Notes: generated from the letters alone by a model not told the origin. A DNA stretch of 64,000 nucleotides from Sphaerisporangium sp040683095 (GCF_040683095.1 NZ_JBFBCI010000001.1:310001-374000), one strand, 5' to 3'. Shown: positions 17,085 through 25,520, counted from the first letter of the stretch. Translations and numbers: made by a program.

Positions 17085-17378
17085 GCGACACCCCCGTCGC
17101 TGGTCCTGGGACCAGTATTCGCCTCCCGCCGCGCCGGAGTCGCGGACGCCCCCCCAGATCAGGTGGAGGCCGTGCTCTACCGGTGGCCGCGATCCGCCCC
17201 TGCCGCCCGAGGCAGGCCGGCTTACCTTCGGCGAGGGGCCGTGCCGGAGCACCACGGTGGCGCGTCATGCCAGGCGGGGAACGGCGGCCCCGCAACCGGG
17301 TTTCCGCGTCGGACGTGGCGCCCCTTTCCGGTCCGGGGTTCGGTCTCATCCGGTGGTGGCCTTGGATAGCGTCGGGGG

Positions 17379-18242
17379 ATGCGGCTACATGTGGGATGCG
17401 CGATGTGGGCACACGCGTCGTGGCAGGGACGGTTCCTACCCCAGCCCCTTCCGCCCGGCGAGCGCCTGAAGGGGTACGCGAGCTGGTGCAACGCCGTGGA
17501 GGGGAACACGACCTTCTACGCGGTGCCGGCGCGGAGCACGGTGGAGTCGTGGGCGCGGCAGACCCCGCCCGACTTCCGGTTCGTCGTCAAGCTGCCCAAG
17601 ACGATCACGCACGAGCGCCGCCTCACCGGCATCGAGGACGAGCTCCTGGCGTTTCTGAACACGATGGAGCCGCTCGGCCCGCGCCTGCACGCCCTCTGGG
17701 TGCAACTGCCCGGGTCGTTCGCGCCGGGCGACGTCGGCGCGCTGGCGGGCTTTCTCCGCGGGCTTCCCGGCTCGTTGCGGTACGCCGTCGAGGTGCGTCA
17801 CCGCGCGTTCTTCGAGGACGCGCGGTCGGCGGGGACGCTCGAGAAGGTCCTCGCCGGCGCCCGCGCCGAGTGGGTGCCGTTCGACACCACGGCGTTCTTC
17901 GAGACCCCGCCGACCACGGACGCCGAGCGCGAGGCGTGGACGAGGAAGCCGCGGCTCCCGCGGCGTTCGGCCGCCCTCACCGACCGTCCGATCGTCCGCT
18001 ACATGGGCCGGGACGACGTCGCCCGCACGGTGGAGGGCTGGCGGTACTGGGTCGGCACGGTCGGCGAGTGGCTGCGCGAAGGCCGCTCGCCGACGGTGTT
18101 CATCCACACGCCGGACAACTCCGAGGCGCCGGAGCTGGCCCGGCGCTTCCACGACGAGGTGCGGAGCCTCGTGCCCGGAGTGGAGCCGCTGCCCGAGCCG
18201 CTGCTCGAGCCGATGCCGGCCGAGCCGCTCACGCTCTTCTGA
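17379..18242 (+). CDS. DUF72 family protein
   Basis: A 287-aa DUF72/YecE-like TIM-barrel protein. The family signature begins HVGCAMWAHASWQGRFLP, then the NAVEGNTTFYAVPARSTVESWA region, FRFVVKLPKTITHERRL, and LRYAVEVRHRAFF. Toward the end TVFIHTPDNSEAPELARRFHDEV matches the usual family C-terminus. Family members occur widely beside DNA-repair or Fe-S genes, but no enzymatic role is firmly known. It stands alone here, with convergent transcription on its right. Confidence 0.9.
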   Translation: MRLHVGCAMWAHASWQGRFLPQPLPPGERLKGYASWCNAVEGNTTFYAVPARSTVESWARQTPPDFRFVVKLPKTITHERRLTGIEDELLAFLNTMEPLGPRLHALWVQLPGSFAPGDVGALAGFLRGLPGSLRYAVEVRHRAFFEDARSAGTLEKVLAGARAEWVPFDTTAFFETPPTTDAEREAWTRKPRLPRRSAALTDRPIVRYMGRDDVARTVEGWRYWVGTVGEWLREGRSPTVFIHTPDNSEAPELARRFHDEVRSLVPGVEPLPEPLLEPMPAEPLTLF

Positions 18243-18250
18243 CCACTGGA

Positions 18251-18772
18251 TCAGGGGGTGTAGATCTCCTGCACCTTGACGATCTCGCCGCGGTAGACGG
18301 TGATCAGCGAAGGCCGGCCGCCCTCGGCGTGCCGCTTGAGCAGGACGCTCCGTGAGCACTGCTTGGCGCCGAGCCCGGTGTTCCGGCTCACCGTGAGCTC
18401 GCCGAGCTCGGTTTTGCACCCGAAGGCCGACAGGAAGACGACCTTCTTGGAGACGCGCGACGAGTAGGCCATCGTGCTGCCCTCCGGCGGGCCGACGAAC
18501 CAGCCCTCGGTCATCTTGCCCTTCTTCCACTTGATGGGCGCGTACTCGGCCGTCGTCCCGCTCACGTAGGTGATCCAGCCACGCAGGATGCCGTTGTGGC
18601 GGGGGCTGATGTGCTTGGTGAAGTCGTGTCCGGGGTCGGCCTGGAAGGTGGTGCCGAAGACCTTCGGGGCCTTGTACTTCGGGATGGACGCGGCGTCGGC
18701 GGCCGTCCCGGACGACAGGGCGACGGCGGTGGCCGCGCCGCCGGCGATGAGGGCGCGCATGAGAGTTTTCAC
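18251..18772 (-). CDS. Secreted protein of unknown function
   Basis: A 173-aa protein with a clear Sec signal peptide: MKTLMRALIAGGAATAVALSS and a likely AxA cleavage site at TAADAA near residue 28. The mature part is about 145 aa, basic, rich in beta-strand-forming residues, with two cysteines (FGCKTEL and AKQCSRS) that could form a disulfide. It ends VYRGEIVKVQEIYTP. No domain was recognised. Codon use is typical of the chromosome. Only 8 bp separate its stop from the convergent DUF72 gene. Confidence 0.85.
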   Translation of the reverse strand: MKTLMRALIAGGAATAVALSSGTAADAASIPKYKAPKVFGTTFQADPGHDFTKHISPRHNGILRGWITYVSGTTAEYAPIKWKKGKMTEGWFVGPPEGSTMAYSSRVSKKVVFLSAFGCKTELGELTVSRNTGLGAKQCSRSVLLKRHAEGGRPSLITVYRGEIVKVQEIYTP

Positions 18773-18840
18773 GTCCTGTGAGACTCACCCGTCCCCGGAA
18801 AAGTTCACCCGACCTCATGCTCTTCGCCGGCGAGAGGGGA

Positions 18841-19401
18841 TCAGCGGTCGATGCGGTACACGTAGTGGGCGCGGTCGTCGATGGGGTTGTCCGGCTCCAG
18901 CTCGCCTTCGGCCACCCGGCGCAGCCCGGCCTTCTCCAGCGCCCGCCAGGACGCGCGGTTGGCCGCCGACACCGGGACCAGGACGCAGGAGGCGTCGGGG
19001 TACTCCGTCCAGGTGCTCTCGACGACCGCCCGGATCATCAGCGGCCCGAGACCGCGCCCGACCTGCTCCGGATCGCCGATCAGGTAGTCGACGCACATCG
19101 CGCCCTCGGGCACGGGCACGACGGGCGTCAGCTCGGCGACGTACTCGGGGTGGTCGGCGTACCTGCACCGCTGTACCAGGCCGAGCGGCCGCCCGTCGAG
19201 GAAGATCAGCAGGTCCTCGGACGGCTCCTCTCCCCTGGCGGCGGGGCCGAAGTCGCGCGCCACCGCCTCGGGAGTGGTCTCGTGGTGCCACCAGCGGGCG
19301 ACGTGCGGCCGCTCCAGCCACTCTCTGAGCAGCGGGAAGTCCTGCTCGGTGAGACGGCGCCATGTGATCGGCCCGGCGCTCCGGGCCTCCGGACCGGGCA
19401 T
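18841..19401 (-). CDS. GNAT acetyltransferase, AAC(6')-like
   Basis: A 186-aa GNAT-fold acetyltransferase. ITWRRLTEQDFPLLREWLERPHVARWW is the opening typical of the AAC(6')-Ib and siderophore-acetylase branch. The acetyl-CoA loop is in IGDPEQVGRGLGPLMIRAVVE, and NRASWRALEKAGLRRVAEGE is the usual C-terminal helix and strand. The ATG at 19401 fits the family better than an upstream alternative at 19464. It resembles aminoglycoside 6'-acetyltransferases in layout, but sequence alone does not show resistance; small-amine or N-terminal acetylation is equally possible. Confidence 0.85.
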   Translation of the reverse strand: MPGPEARSAGPITWRRLTEQDFPLLREWLERPHVARWWHHETTPEAVARDFGPAARGEEPSEDLLIFLDGRPLGLVQRCRYADHPEYVAELTPVVPVPEGAMCVDYLIGDPEQVGRGLGPLMIRAVVESTWTEYPDASCVLVPVSAANRASWRALEKAGLRRVAEGELEPDNPIDDRAHYVYRIDR

Positions 19402-19460
19402 GGCGCCGACGGTAGCAAGCGTTCGCGACCGCCGGCACCCCATTTCCCGAGGCGCGAAGG

Positions 19461-19604
19461 TCACTTGACGCGGGGGAGCACCTGGATCGTGTCGCCCACC
19501 GGACGCTCGCCCGCCGCGTCGGACGGGCGGTTGACGAGCGCGCCGCCCACGACCATGGCCGAGGAGCCGCCGCCGTCGAGGTTCAGCGCCTGGACCGCGC
19601 CGGA
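19461..19604 (-). pseudogene. Phosphodiester glycosidase (NAGPA) C-terminal remnant
   Basis: The last 48 codons on the minus strand read AVQALNLDGGGSSAMVVGG, then ALVNRPSD and RPVGDTIQVLP. This is the diagnostic C-terminus of NAGPA/exopolysaccharide phosphodiester glycosidases (DUF2233), including the NLDGGGSS motif. The rest of the protein is missing. Upstream sequence is the unrelated promoter and start of the SDR gene. It is a decayed gene end left by a rearrangement. Confidence 0.8.
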
Positions 19605-19664
19605 GTTTTCAAGATTTTTCCGCGGGACCGATGAGTTCGGCGCGAAGGCGTCGTTACAGGGGGC

Positions 19665-20456
19665 ATGACACAACTTCTTCAAGACAAGAACGTCATCATC
19701 TACGGCGCCGGCGGCGGCATCGGCCGGGGCGTGGCGCTGACCTTCGCCCAGGAGGGGGCCAGGCTCTTCCTCGCCGGGCGCACCCGCAAGACCCTCGAGG
19801 CGGTGGCCGAGGACGTCAGGGCCGTCGGCGGCGTGGCCGAGGTCGCCGAGGTGGACGCGCTCGACGAGCGGGCGGTCGACGAGCACGCCCAGGCCGTCGT
19901 GGCCACGGCGGGTGGCATCGACGTCTCGTTCAACCTCGTCTCGCGCGGAGACGTCCAGGGCATCCCGCTGGTCGACATGTCCGGATCCGACCTCACCCGG
20001 GCGGTGACGAACGGCCTGCTGGCGAACTTCCACACCGCGCGCGCCGCCGCCCGACACATGGCGTCCCGTGGCTCCGGCGTCATCCTGACCGTGACCAGCG
20101 GGTCCTCGCGTGTCACCGCTCCCATGATGGGCAGTACCGGCCCGGCGGACGCCGCGGTGGAGACGTTCCTGCGGTACCTGGCGGCCGAGGTGGGGCCGAG
20201 CGGCGTGCGCGTCGTCGGCATCCACACGGCCGGGGTGGTCGAGACCATGACCCGGGACAAGGTCGTGGAGGTCAACGAGGCGATGGCGGACTTCGATCCG
20301 GCGGTTTTCGAGCAGATGATGGCCGGGATGACCATGCTGAAGCGGGCCCCGAGGCTCGCCATGGTCGCCGACACCGCGGCGTTCCTGGCGTCGGACCGGG
20401 CCGCGGGCATCACCGGGACGATGGTCAACGTGACCTGTGGCCTCGTCGCGGGCTAG
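19665..20456 (+). CDS. Short-chain dehydrogenase/reductase, catalytically atypical
   Basis: A 263-aa SDR. The Rossmann glycine motif GAGGGIGRGVALTFA binds the cofactor; FLAGRTRKT suggests NADP preference, and the AEVDALDE and FNLVSRG positions match classical SDRs. The usual YxxxK catalytic pair is absent. After the conserved serine (TVTSGSSRV), the expected tyrosine and lysine are replaced in the MGSTGPADAAVETF segment. The C-terminus (ITGTMVNVTCGLVAG) resembles the ITGxxxxVDGG ending of FabG-like members. It may have lost reductase activity or use another mechanism. It is followed after 10 bp by the sigma-factor remnant. Confidence 0.85.
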   Translation: MTQLLQDKNVIIYGAGGGIGRGVALTFAQEGARLFLAGRTRKTLEAVAEDVRAVGGVAEVAEVDALDERAVDEHAQAVVATAGGIDVSFNLVSRGDVQGIPLVDMSGSDLTRAVTNGLLANFHTARAAARHMASRGSGVILTVTSGSSRVTAPMMGSTGPADAAVETFLRYLAAEVGPSGVRVVGIHTAGVVETMTRDKVVEVNEAMADFDPAVFEQMMAGMTMLKRAPRLAMVADTAAFLASDRAAGITGTMVNVTCGLVAG

Positions 20457-20466
20457 GGTCTACCCC

Positions 20467-21476
20467 GTGCGATCGGCTCCGGGCGACACCGAGGGGGACG
20501 CCGTCGTCGCCGCGCTGGCGGGCGACGAGCCGGCGTTCGCCGCCCTCGTCGAGCGGCACCGCCGCGAGCTGCACGTCCACTGCTACCGCATCCGTCCGTA
20601 GTGCTCCGGCCTTCAGGCTGGGGGTGAAGCGGACTCTCCCGCGTAGCGGGGCAGGGAAAGCCGATCCGCCGCCAAGGCGGATCGGCGTCTGTTAGCCTGC
20701 TCGCGTCAGGTACCGCTGGACGGGCGGGAACGGAACCCTCGGGTTCGAAAGCCTGTGGAGACCCGGTAAGACCGCTTCGGTGGCGCAGGTCGGTGAAGCA
20801 GGAAGCCGCAGAAGTGCCGCACGCGCGGCACAGGCTGAATCTCCGGCATTCATACCGGAGAGCGCGTCAACGCATGCTCGGCTCCTTCGAGGAGGCCGAG
20901 GACCTGGTGCAGGAGACGTTCCTGCGGGCCTGGCGGCGGCGTGACGGTTTCCAGGGCGGGCCGTTGTTCCGCGCCTGGCTGTGCAACATCGCGACGAACG
21001 CGTGCATCGACCGGTCCCGGCAGCGGGTGCGGTCGCTCACGTCGTTCGCGGACGTCCCCTGGCTGCAGCCGTACCCGGACGACCTGCTCAACCAGATCGC
21101 CGCAGACGGGGACGAGCCGGAGGCGATGGTCGTCTCCCGGGAGACGATCGAGCTCGCCTTCCTCGCGGTGATCCAATTGCTCCCGCCGAAGCAGCGGGCG
21201 GTGCCGCCGCTGCCGATCCTGTACCGGGGGCGGGCGATGGTGGCGCCGCTGCTGGAGGAGGGCCTCACCGCGCCCGGCCACTGGCGCCTGCTGCCCACCC
21301 GGGCGAACCGGATGCCGGCGGCCGCGAGCTACCTGCGGCCGTACGGCGAGACCGAGTTCAGGGCGTTCAAGCTCGATGTGGTGCGCGTCGAGGACGGGCT
21401 CGTGGCCGAGATCACCACCTTCGACCACACCTTGTTCCCGAGGTTCGGCCTTCCGCCGGTCTATCGGGAGGGCTGA
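20467..21476 (+). pseudogene. ECF sigma factor with C-terminal SnoaL-like domain, disrupted
   Basis: This is an ECF sigma factor of the type with a C-terminal SnoaL-like domain. The N-terminus (GTG 20467) encodes DAVVAALAGDEPAFAALVERHRRELHVHCYR. It is interrupted at 20591 by a 284-bp insertion that brings a TAG and a frame change. Region 2 resumes at 20876 as LGSFEEAEDLVQETFLRAWRRRDGF and continues to IQLLPPKQRAV. The region 4 helix-turn-helix is then missing: the frame jumps to the SnoaL-like tail (YRGRAMVAPLLEEGL, then GLVAEITTFDHTLFPRFGLP). So there are two independent lesions. A shorter frame starting inside the insertion at 20793 is unlikely to make a sigma factor. Confidence 0.85.
20592..20875 (+). 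mobile_element. 284-bp IS200/IS605-like miniature element (TnpB-type right end, no tnpB)
   Basis: Insertion inside the sigma gene, flanked by CGCAT on both sides (20587-20591, 20871-20875); removing 284 bp restores the codons HCYRMLGS. The right end looks like those of actinobacterial tnpB elements: GGTGAAGCAGGAAGCC, then hairpin TCTCCGG/CCGGAGA (20840-20846, 20855-20861), then GCGTCAA. A hairpin of perfect 11-bp arms lies at 20660-20670/20676-20686 and another at 20814-20820/20825-20831. It has no transposase or TnpB gene. It could carry an omegaRNA-like transcript; this is inferred from resemblance only. Confidence 0.65.
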
Positions 21477-21691
21477 CGGTCTCGCGCGGAGACCGGCCGC
21501 GTCCCGGCCCGGCGGGCGCGGACCGCCGGCCGTCTGCAGGGGCTCTGTCACCGGACGGTGTGGTGAACAGGGGTGGAGTAGGGTGATTCACCCGTGCGAA
21601 CCCAGCGGCCGGCCGGTGGCGGAGGCATTCACCGGGTGGGACGTTTTCTCATTATCGGGATTCGCGTCCGCGGCGCGGTTTATATCAGGGG

Positions 21692-22237
21692 TCAGTAACC
21701 GGTGGCGCCGTCGATGCGTTCGCGCAGCAGGTCGGCGTGGCCGTTGTGGCGAGCGTACTCGGCCAGCATGTTCACCAGGATGCGGCGCAGCGAGATCGGC
21801 TTGCCGGTGGACTTCTGCACGCCGGTCGCGTCCAGGCTCGCCGCCGCGGCGACGATCTCGCGGGAGCGCCGGCATTCCGCCCGCCAGAGCTCGAACGCCT
21901 CGGCGGGGTCGCCGTCCAGGGCGTCGAAATCCTGGTTCGGGTCGTCCTCGGAGTAGTAGAGAAGCGGGACGTCCTCGCCGGCGAACTGGATGCGGAACCA
22001 CCAGCGCTCGACGCCCGTGAGGTGCCGGAGGAGGCCGTGCAGACTGAGCCCGGACGGCGGGATGGCCTTCTCGGACAGGCGTTCCGCCGGGAGGCCGGCG
22101 CACTTGAGCTCGAAAGTGCCGCGGTGCCAGTCGAGGGAACTGGTCAGGGTCTCGCGCTCGTCGCCGGTGAGCGGCAGCGGAGTACGAAGATCGCCACCCC
22201 AGGCCTGGGCGTAGTTCTCTGCGGGAATTTCAGCCAT
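21692..22237 (-). CDS. DinB-like protein (DUF664)
   Basis: A 181-aa member of the DinB/DUF664 four-helix family. Typical stretches are ERETLTSSLDWHRGTFELKCAGL, SLHGLLRHLTGVERWWFRIQF, and the end RRILVNMLAEYARHNGHADLLRERIDG. The latter supplies the HxxxH-like metal-binding residues used by bacillithiol/mycothiol-dependent transferases. A detoxifying thiol-transferase role is possible but unproven. The start ATG at 22237 gives the family's usual N-terminus. It is transcribed leftwards, downstream of the secreted Arg/Asn-rich gene but separated from it by a strong hairpin. Confidence 0.88.
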   Translation of the reverse strand: MAEIPAENYAQAWGGDLRTPLPLTGDERETLTSSLDWHRGTFELKCAGLPAERLSEKAIPPSGLSLHGLLRHLTGVERWWFRIQFAGEDVPLLYYSEDDPNQDFDALDGDPAEAFELWRAECRRSREIVAAAASLDATGVQKSTGKPISLRRILVNMLAEYARHNGHADLLRERIDGATGY

Positions 22238-22327
22238 GCCGGGAGCCTGCCAGAGGCCACCGACAAAACCCCGCCCCGGCCGGTTCCCGGGCGAAGGCGG
22301 CGAGGCCGGCTCGTGACGAGGGCCGGT

Positions 22328-22402
22328 GCCCGTGTTCCCCGCGTCGCCATGCCGGCCGCCGTCCGCGCGGACGCGGCGGCCATGGCGGCGGGGAACACGG
22401 GC
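22328..22402 (-). terminator. Long inverted repeat with 15-bp perfect outer arms
   Basis: GCCCGTGTTCCCCGC (22328-22342) pairs perfectly with GCGGGGAACACGGGC (22388-22402). A further inner stem (GCCGGCCGCC with GGCGGCC) lengthens it. It begins 8 nt after the stop of the leftward Arg/Asn-rich secreted gene, so it is most simply that gene's terminator. Confidence 0.7.
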
Positions 22403-22410
22403 GGCCGTGC

Positions 22411-22836
22411 TCAGGACTTCGGCGTGCGGGTGCGGGAGAGGGAGTCGGAGGTGGAGGTCGCCGTCACCGGTCCCCCGGTCGCGTTCGGGAAGACGAGCCG
22501 GAGGTTGATCGTCTGGGCCTGACGGTTGCTGTTGTGGCTGCGGCTGTGGCTCCGGTTGAAGTGGCGGGCCCAGGACCGGGCCCAACTGCGGGCCAGCGAG
22601 CGGTTCCAATTGCGAGCCCAGGCCCGGTTCCGGTTCCAGTTGCGGTTGGCGTGGTTGCGGTTGCGGTTGAGCGCGTAGTCCCTCGCGTAGTCCCTGTCGT
22701 CGCCCCCGCTGGGCGAGCTCATGACGGTCGCCGCGTCGGCGCCGGTCGTCGTGGCCACGGCGCCCAGGCCGACCATGCCGGTGGTCAGTGCGGCGCCGAT
22801 CGTAAGCGTGCTCACGAATTTCTTGAGCTTGGGCAT
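22411..22836 (-). CDS. Small secreted Arg/Asn/Trp-rich repetitive protein
   Basis: A 141-aa protein. A signal peptide covers about residues 1-36 (KKFVSTLTIGAALTTGMVGLG, ending TGADAA). The mature protein opens with acidic SGGDDRDYARDYA. A low-complexity stretch follows at about residues 56-108, built of short NRN, NWNR, ARSWAR and SHSRSH units with regularly spaced arginines and tryptophans. It ends with LRLVFPNATGGPVTATSTSDS. No cysteines are seen. The cationic aromatic repeat suggests binding to anionic polymers (teichoic acid, nucleic acid, membranes) or an antimicrobial role. This is inference, and no known family was recognised. Confidence 0.75.
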   Translation of the reverse strand: MPKLKKFVSTLTIGAALTTGMVGLGAVATTTGADAATVMSSPSGGDDRDYARDYALNRNRNHANRNWNRNRAWARNWNRSLARSWARSWARHFNRSHSRSHNSNRQAQTINLRLVFPNATGGPVTATSTSDSLSRTRTPKS

Positions 22837-23442
22837 TGCGTATCCCCCTGGGACGACATCGGTTGCCTTTCGATGGCATCCACGCAGATAGCCGTGAATG
22901 CTGTGATGACTGTGGAGGTCTTCACAGTTGTCTTTTTTCCGGGTGGGACGAGCGACAAACGAATAACTACTACTTTTGCTATGTGCTTAAGCTCTTGTTG
23001 TGGCCTTCGGTTCCAAATTTCCCGACTTCCGCCGACATGATCGACTTGATCATCCCGTACGCCGACGTACCTGGTAACGACGCCCATCGCATGGAGGCGC
23101 CCGCGAAAATCCCGGCGCCGCAGGCCTTTTCGGGGGACGGGCGGGGGGCGGCGGGGTGCCGTCTCACGAAGGTCGGAGGGATATGCGCGCAACGGGTCAA
23201 CGGCTGGACGCGTCGGGGTTCTACTGCATTTGAGGGAGAAAGAGAAAGAAGGGGGAAAACTGAGATCTGATGTCAAAGCCAGGCTTTATTGGAGATTAGG
23301 CCGTTTTTCGGAGCTGTGTCCGTTGCGTACTGAACGGGGTGCTACGTCCGAGAGGTCGCGCCGGCCAGGGACGGTCGCACGGGTGGGGACGCCACGCACC
23401 CCGGTTGGGCGGCACCCCTCCGGAAGTCATATGGTCCGGAGC
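22837..23442. other. 600-bp intergenic region with no gene recognised
   Basis: It holds the promoters of the leftward secreted gene and, on the right, of lpd. The middle (about 22910-23050) is noticeably AT-richer than the window average. A purine-rich run lies near 23232-23262. No RNA family was recognised. Confidence 0.4.
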
Positions 23443-24843
23443 ATGACTGCTCATTATGACGTCGTTGTCGTCGGGGCCGGTCCGGGCGGGTACGTCGCCG
23501 CGATCCGGGCCGCACAGCTCGGGCTCAGCACGGCGATCGTCGAGGAACGCTACTGGGGCGGCGTGTGCCTCAACGTGGGATGCATCCCTTCCAAGGCGCT
23601 GCTGCGCAACGCCGAGCTCGCCCACCTGTTCACCCACGAGGCCAAGACGTTCGGCATCCGTGTGGACGGCCAGGTGACCTTTGACTACGCCGAGGCGTTC
23701 AAGCGCAGCCGCAAGGTCGCCGACGGCCGGGTCAAGGGCGTCCACTACCTCATGAAGAAGAACGGCATCACGGAGTACGACGGCCGTGGCACGTTCACCG
23801 ACCCGAACACCCTCGAGGTGGCCGTGAACGGCGGCGGCACCGAGACGGTGACCTTCGACAACTGCATCATCGCGACCGGCGCCACCACCAAGCTCCTGCC
23901 GGGCACCTCTCTCAGTGACCGTGTCGTGACGTACGAGGAGCAGATCCTCACCGACGCGCTTCCCGAGAGCATCATCATCGCGGGCGCGGGGGCCATCGGC
24001 GTGGAGTTCGCCTACGTCCTGAGCGCCTACGGGGTGAAGGTGACGATCGTGGAGTTCCTCGACCGTCTCGTCCCCCTGGAGGACGAGGAGGTGTCGGCGG
24101 AGCTGGCCAAGCGGTACAAGCGGCTCGGCATCGAGGTCATGACCTCGACCCGTGTGGAGGGCATCGACGAGTCCGGCGGCAAGGTCCGCGTGACGGTGTC
24201 CCGCGGCGACCAGCGGCAGACGCTGGAGGCCGACAAGGTGCTGCAGGCCATCGGCTTCCAGCCGCGCGTCGACGGCTACGGCCTGGAGAAGACCGGCGTG
24301 CGCCTGACCGACCGCGGCGCCATCGACGTGGACGGCCTGTGCCGTACCAGCGTGCCGCACATCTTCGCCATCGGCGACGTCACCGCCAAGCTCATGCTGG
24401 CGCACGCGGCCGAGGCCATGGGCATCATCGCCGCCGAGACGATCGGGGGCGCCGAGACCATGGAGCTCGAGTACGTCATGATCCCCCGGGCGACGTACTG
24501 CCAGCCGCAGATCGCGAGCTTCGGCTACACCGAGGCCCAGGCGCGGGAGAAGGGCTTCGACGTGAAGGTCGCGAAGTTCCCCTTCACGGCCAACGCCAAG
24601 GCGCACGGCCTGGGCGACGCCACCGGCTTCGTCAAGATCCTCAGCGACGCGAAGTACGGCGAGCTGCTCGGCGCCCACCTCATCGGCCCCGAGGTCACCG
24701 AGCTGCTGCCCGAGCTCACCCTGGCCCAGCAGTGGGACCTCACCGTCAACGAGGTGGCGCGAAACGTCCACGCCCACCCGACGCTGGGAGAGGCCGTCAA
24801 GGAGGCGATCCACGGCCTCGCCGGCCACATGATCAACATGTGA
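23443..24843 (+). CDS. lpdA: Dihydrolipoamide dehydrogenase
   Basis: A 466-aa flavoprotein disulfide reductase. FAD motif: VVVGAGPGGYVAAIRAAQLG. Redox-active disulfide: GGVCLNVGCIPSKALL (CxxxxC). NAD motif: IIIAGAGAIGVEFAYVLSAYG. Second FAD contact: HIFAIGDVTAKLMLAHAA. Interface histidine-glutamate: VHAHPTLGEAVKEA. It oxidises dihydrolipoyl groups of 2-oxoacid dehydrogenase complexes or serves other lipoyl proteins. No E1/E2 genes are adjacent, so it is probably the stand-alone shared E3. ATG 23443 gives the conserved N-terminus; ATG 23431, with GGAAG just upstream, is an alternative. A hairpin overlaps the stop codon. Confidence 0.95.
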   Translation: MTAHYDVVVVGAGPGGYVAAIRAAQLGLSTAIVEERYWGGVCLNVGCIPSKALLRNAELAHLFTHEAKTFGIRVDGQVTFDYAEAFKRSRKVADGRVKGVHYLMKKNGITEYDGRGTFTDPNTLEVAVNGGGTETVTFDNCIIATGATTKLLPGTSLSDRVVTYEEQILTDALPESIIIAGAGAIGVEFAYVLSAYGVKVTIVEFLDRLVPLEDEEVSAELAKRYKRLGIEVMTSTRVEGIDESGGKVRVTVSRGDQRQTLEADKVLQAIGFQPRVDGYGLEKTGVRLTDRGAIDVDGLCRTSVPHIFAIGDVTAKLMLAHAAEAMGIIAAETIGGAETMELEYVMIPRATYCQPQIASFGYTEAQAREKGFDVKVAKFPFTANAKAHGLGDATGFVKILSDAKYGELLGAHLIGPEVTELLPELTLAQQWDLTVNEVARNVHAHPTLGEAVKEAIHGLAGHMINM

Positions 24844-24859
24844 CGCGCCCGGCGCGTCA
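24841..24859 (+). terminator. Hairpin overlapping the lpd stop codon
   Basis: TGACGCGC (24841-24848) pairs perfectly with GCGCGTCA (24852-24859) across a 3-nt loop. The first arm contains the TGA of lpd. Confidence 0.55.
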
Positions 24860-25019
24860 CCGGAGTCACCTTCGCCAGGTCGCCGGCGCGGAGTCGTCCG
24901 CGCCGCTTCCTGACCAACCCCCGCCGTGTCGTCCGGCTCGATTCGATCACCTCGCGTGTAAGTTCGGCTACGGAGAGTAGTCGTATGCGTGCGAGATGTG
25001 CAGAGGAGAACCAGACGCG

Positions 25020-25520
25020 ATGCGAAGGAACCTCACCCGGGCGGCCCGTGGGCTCATCGCGGTGCTCGGATGCGCGGCCGTCGTCGCCGGGTCGACGGCC
25101 GGCGCCGCCGCCGAGGCGAAGACCGGGCCGATTCGCAACGGCGGCGGCTCACGATGCCTGGACGCCGACCTCAACACCATCGCGCGCAACGGCACGAAGG
25201 TTCATCTCTGGACCTGCAACGGCTTCACCAACCAGAAATGGACCTACGACGTCAAATCCCACACCATCCGCAGCCAGTACAACGGCCGCTGCCTGGACGC
25301 CGACCTGAACACGATCAGCGACAACGGCACCAAGGTCCAGCTCTGGGACTGCAACGGCTGGAGCAACCAGAAGTGGATCTACGACGCCGTCAGCCGCACG
25401 ATCTACAGCCTCTACAACGGCCGGTGCCTCGACGCCGACCTCGGCGGCATCGGCTCCAACGGCACCAAGGTCCAGCTCTGGGACTGCAACGGCTGGGCCA
25501 ACCAGAAATGGACGGTGTGA
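25020..25520 (+). CDS. Secreted ricin-B-type lectin domain protein (copy 1)
   Basis: A 166-aa protein. The signal peptide is about residues 1-32 (basic MRRNLTRAARG, hydrophobic LIAVLGCAAVVAG, then AAA). Three beta-trefoil subdomains follow, each with RCLDADL, NGTKVxLWxCNG and a terminal NQKW (the QxW motif). The protein is a bare carbohydrate-binding trefoil (CBM13-like) with no catalytic domain, so it probably binds extracellular glycans. The ATG follows AGGAG at good spacing. A close paralogue lies immediately downstream. Confidence 0.92.
   Translation: MRRNLTRAARGLIAVLGCAAVVAGSTAGAAAEAKTGPIRNGGGSRCLDADLNTIARNGTKVHLWTCNGFTNQKWTYDVKSHTIRSQYNGRCLDADLNTISDNGTKVQLWDCNGWSNQKWIYDAVSRTIYSLYNGRCLDADLGGIGSNGTKVQLWDCNGWANQKWTV

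Noticed and set aside
20793..21476. An intact small sigma factor beginning inside the inserted element
   Set aside because: It lacks the N-terminal part of region 2 and all of region 4; its first 25 residues are transposon end.
24841..24859. Attachment site
   Set aside because: The perfect dyad overlaps the lpd stop and is better explained as a terminator; no integrase or direct repeat is nearby.
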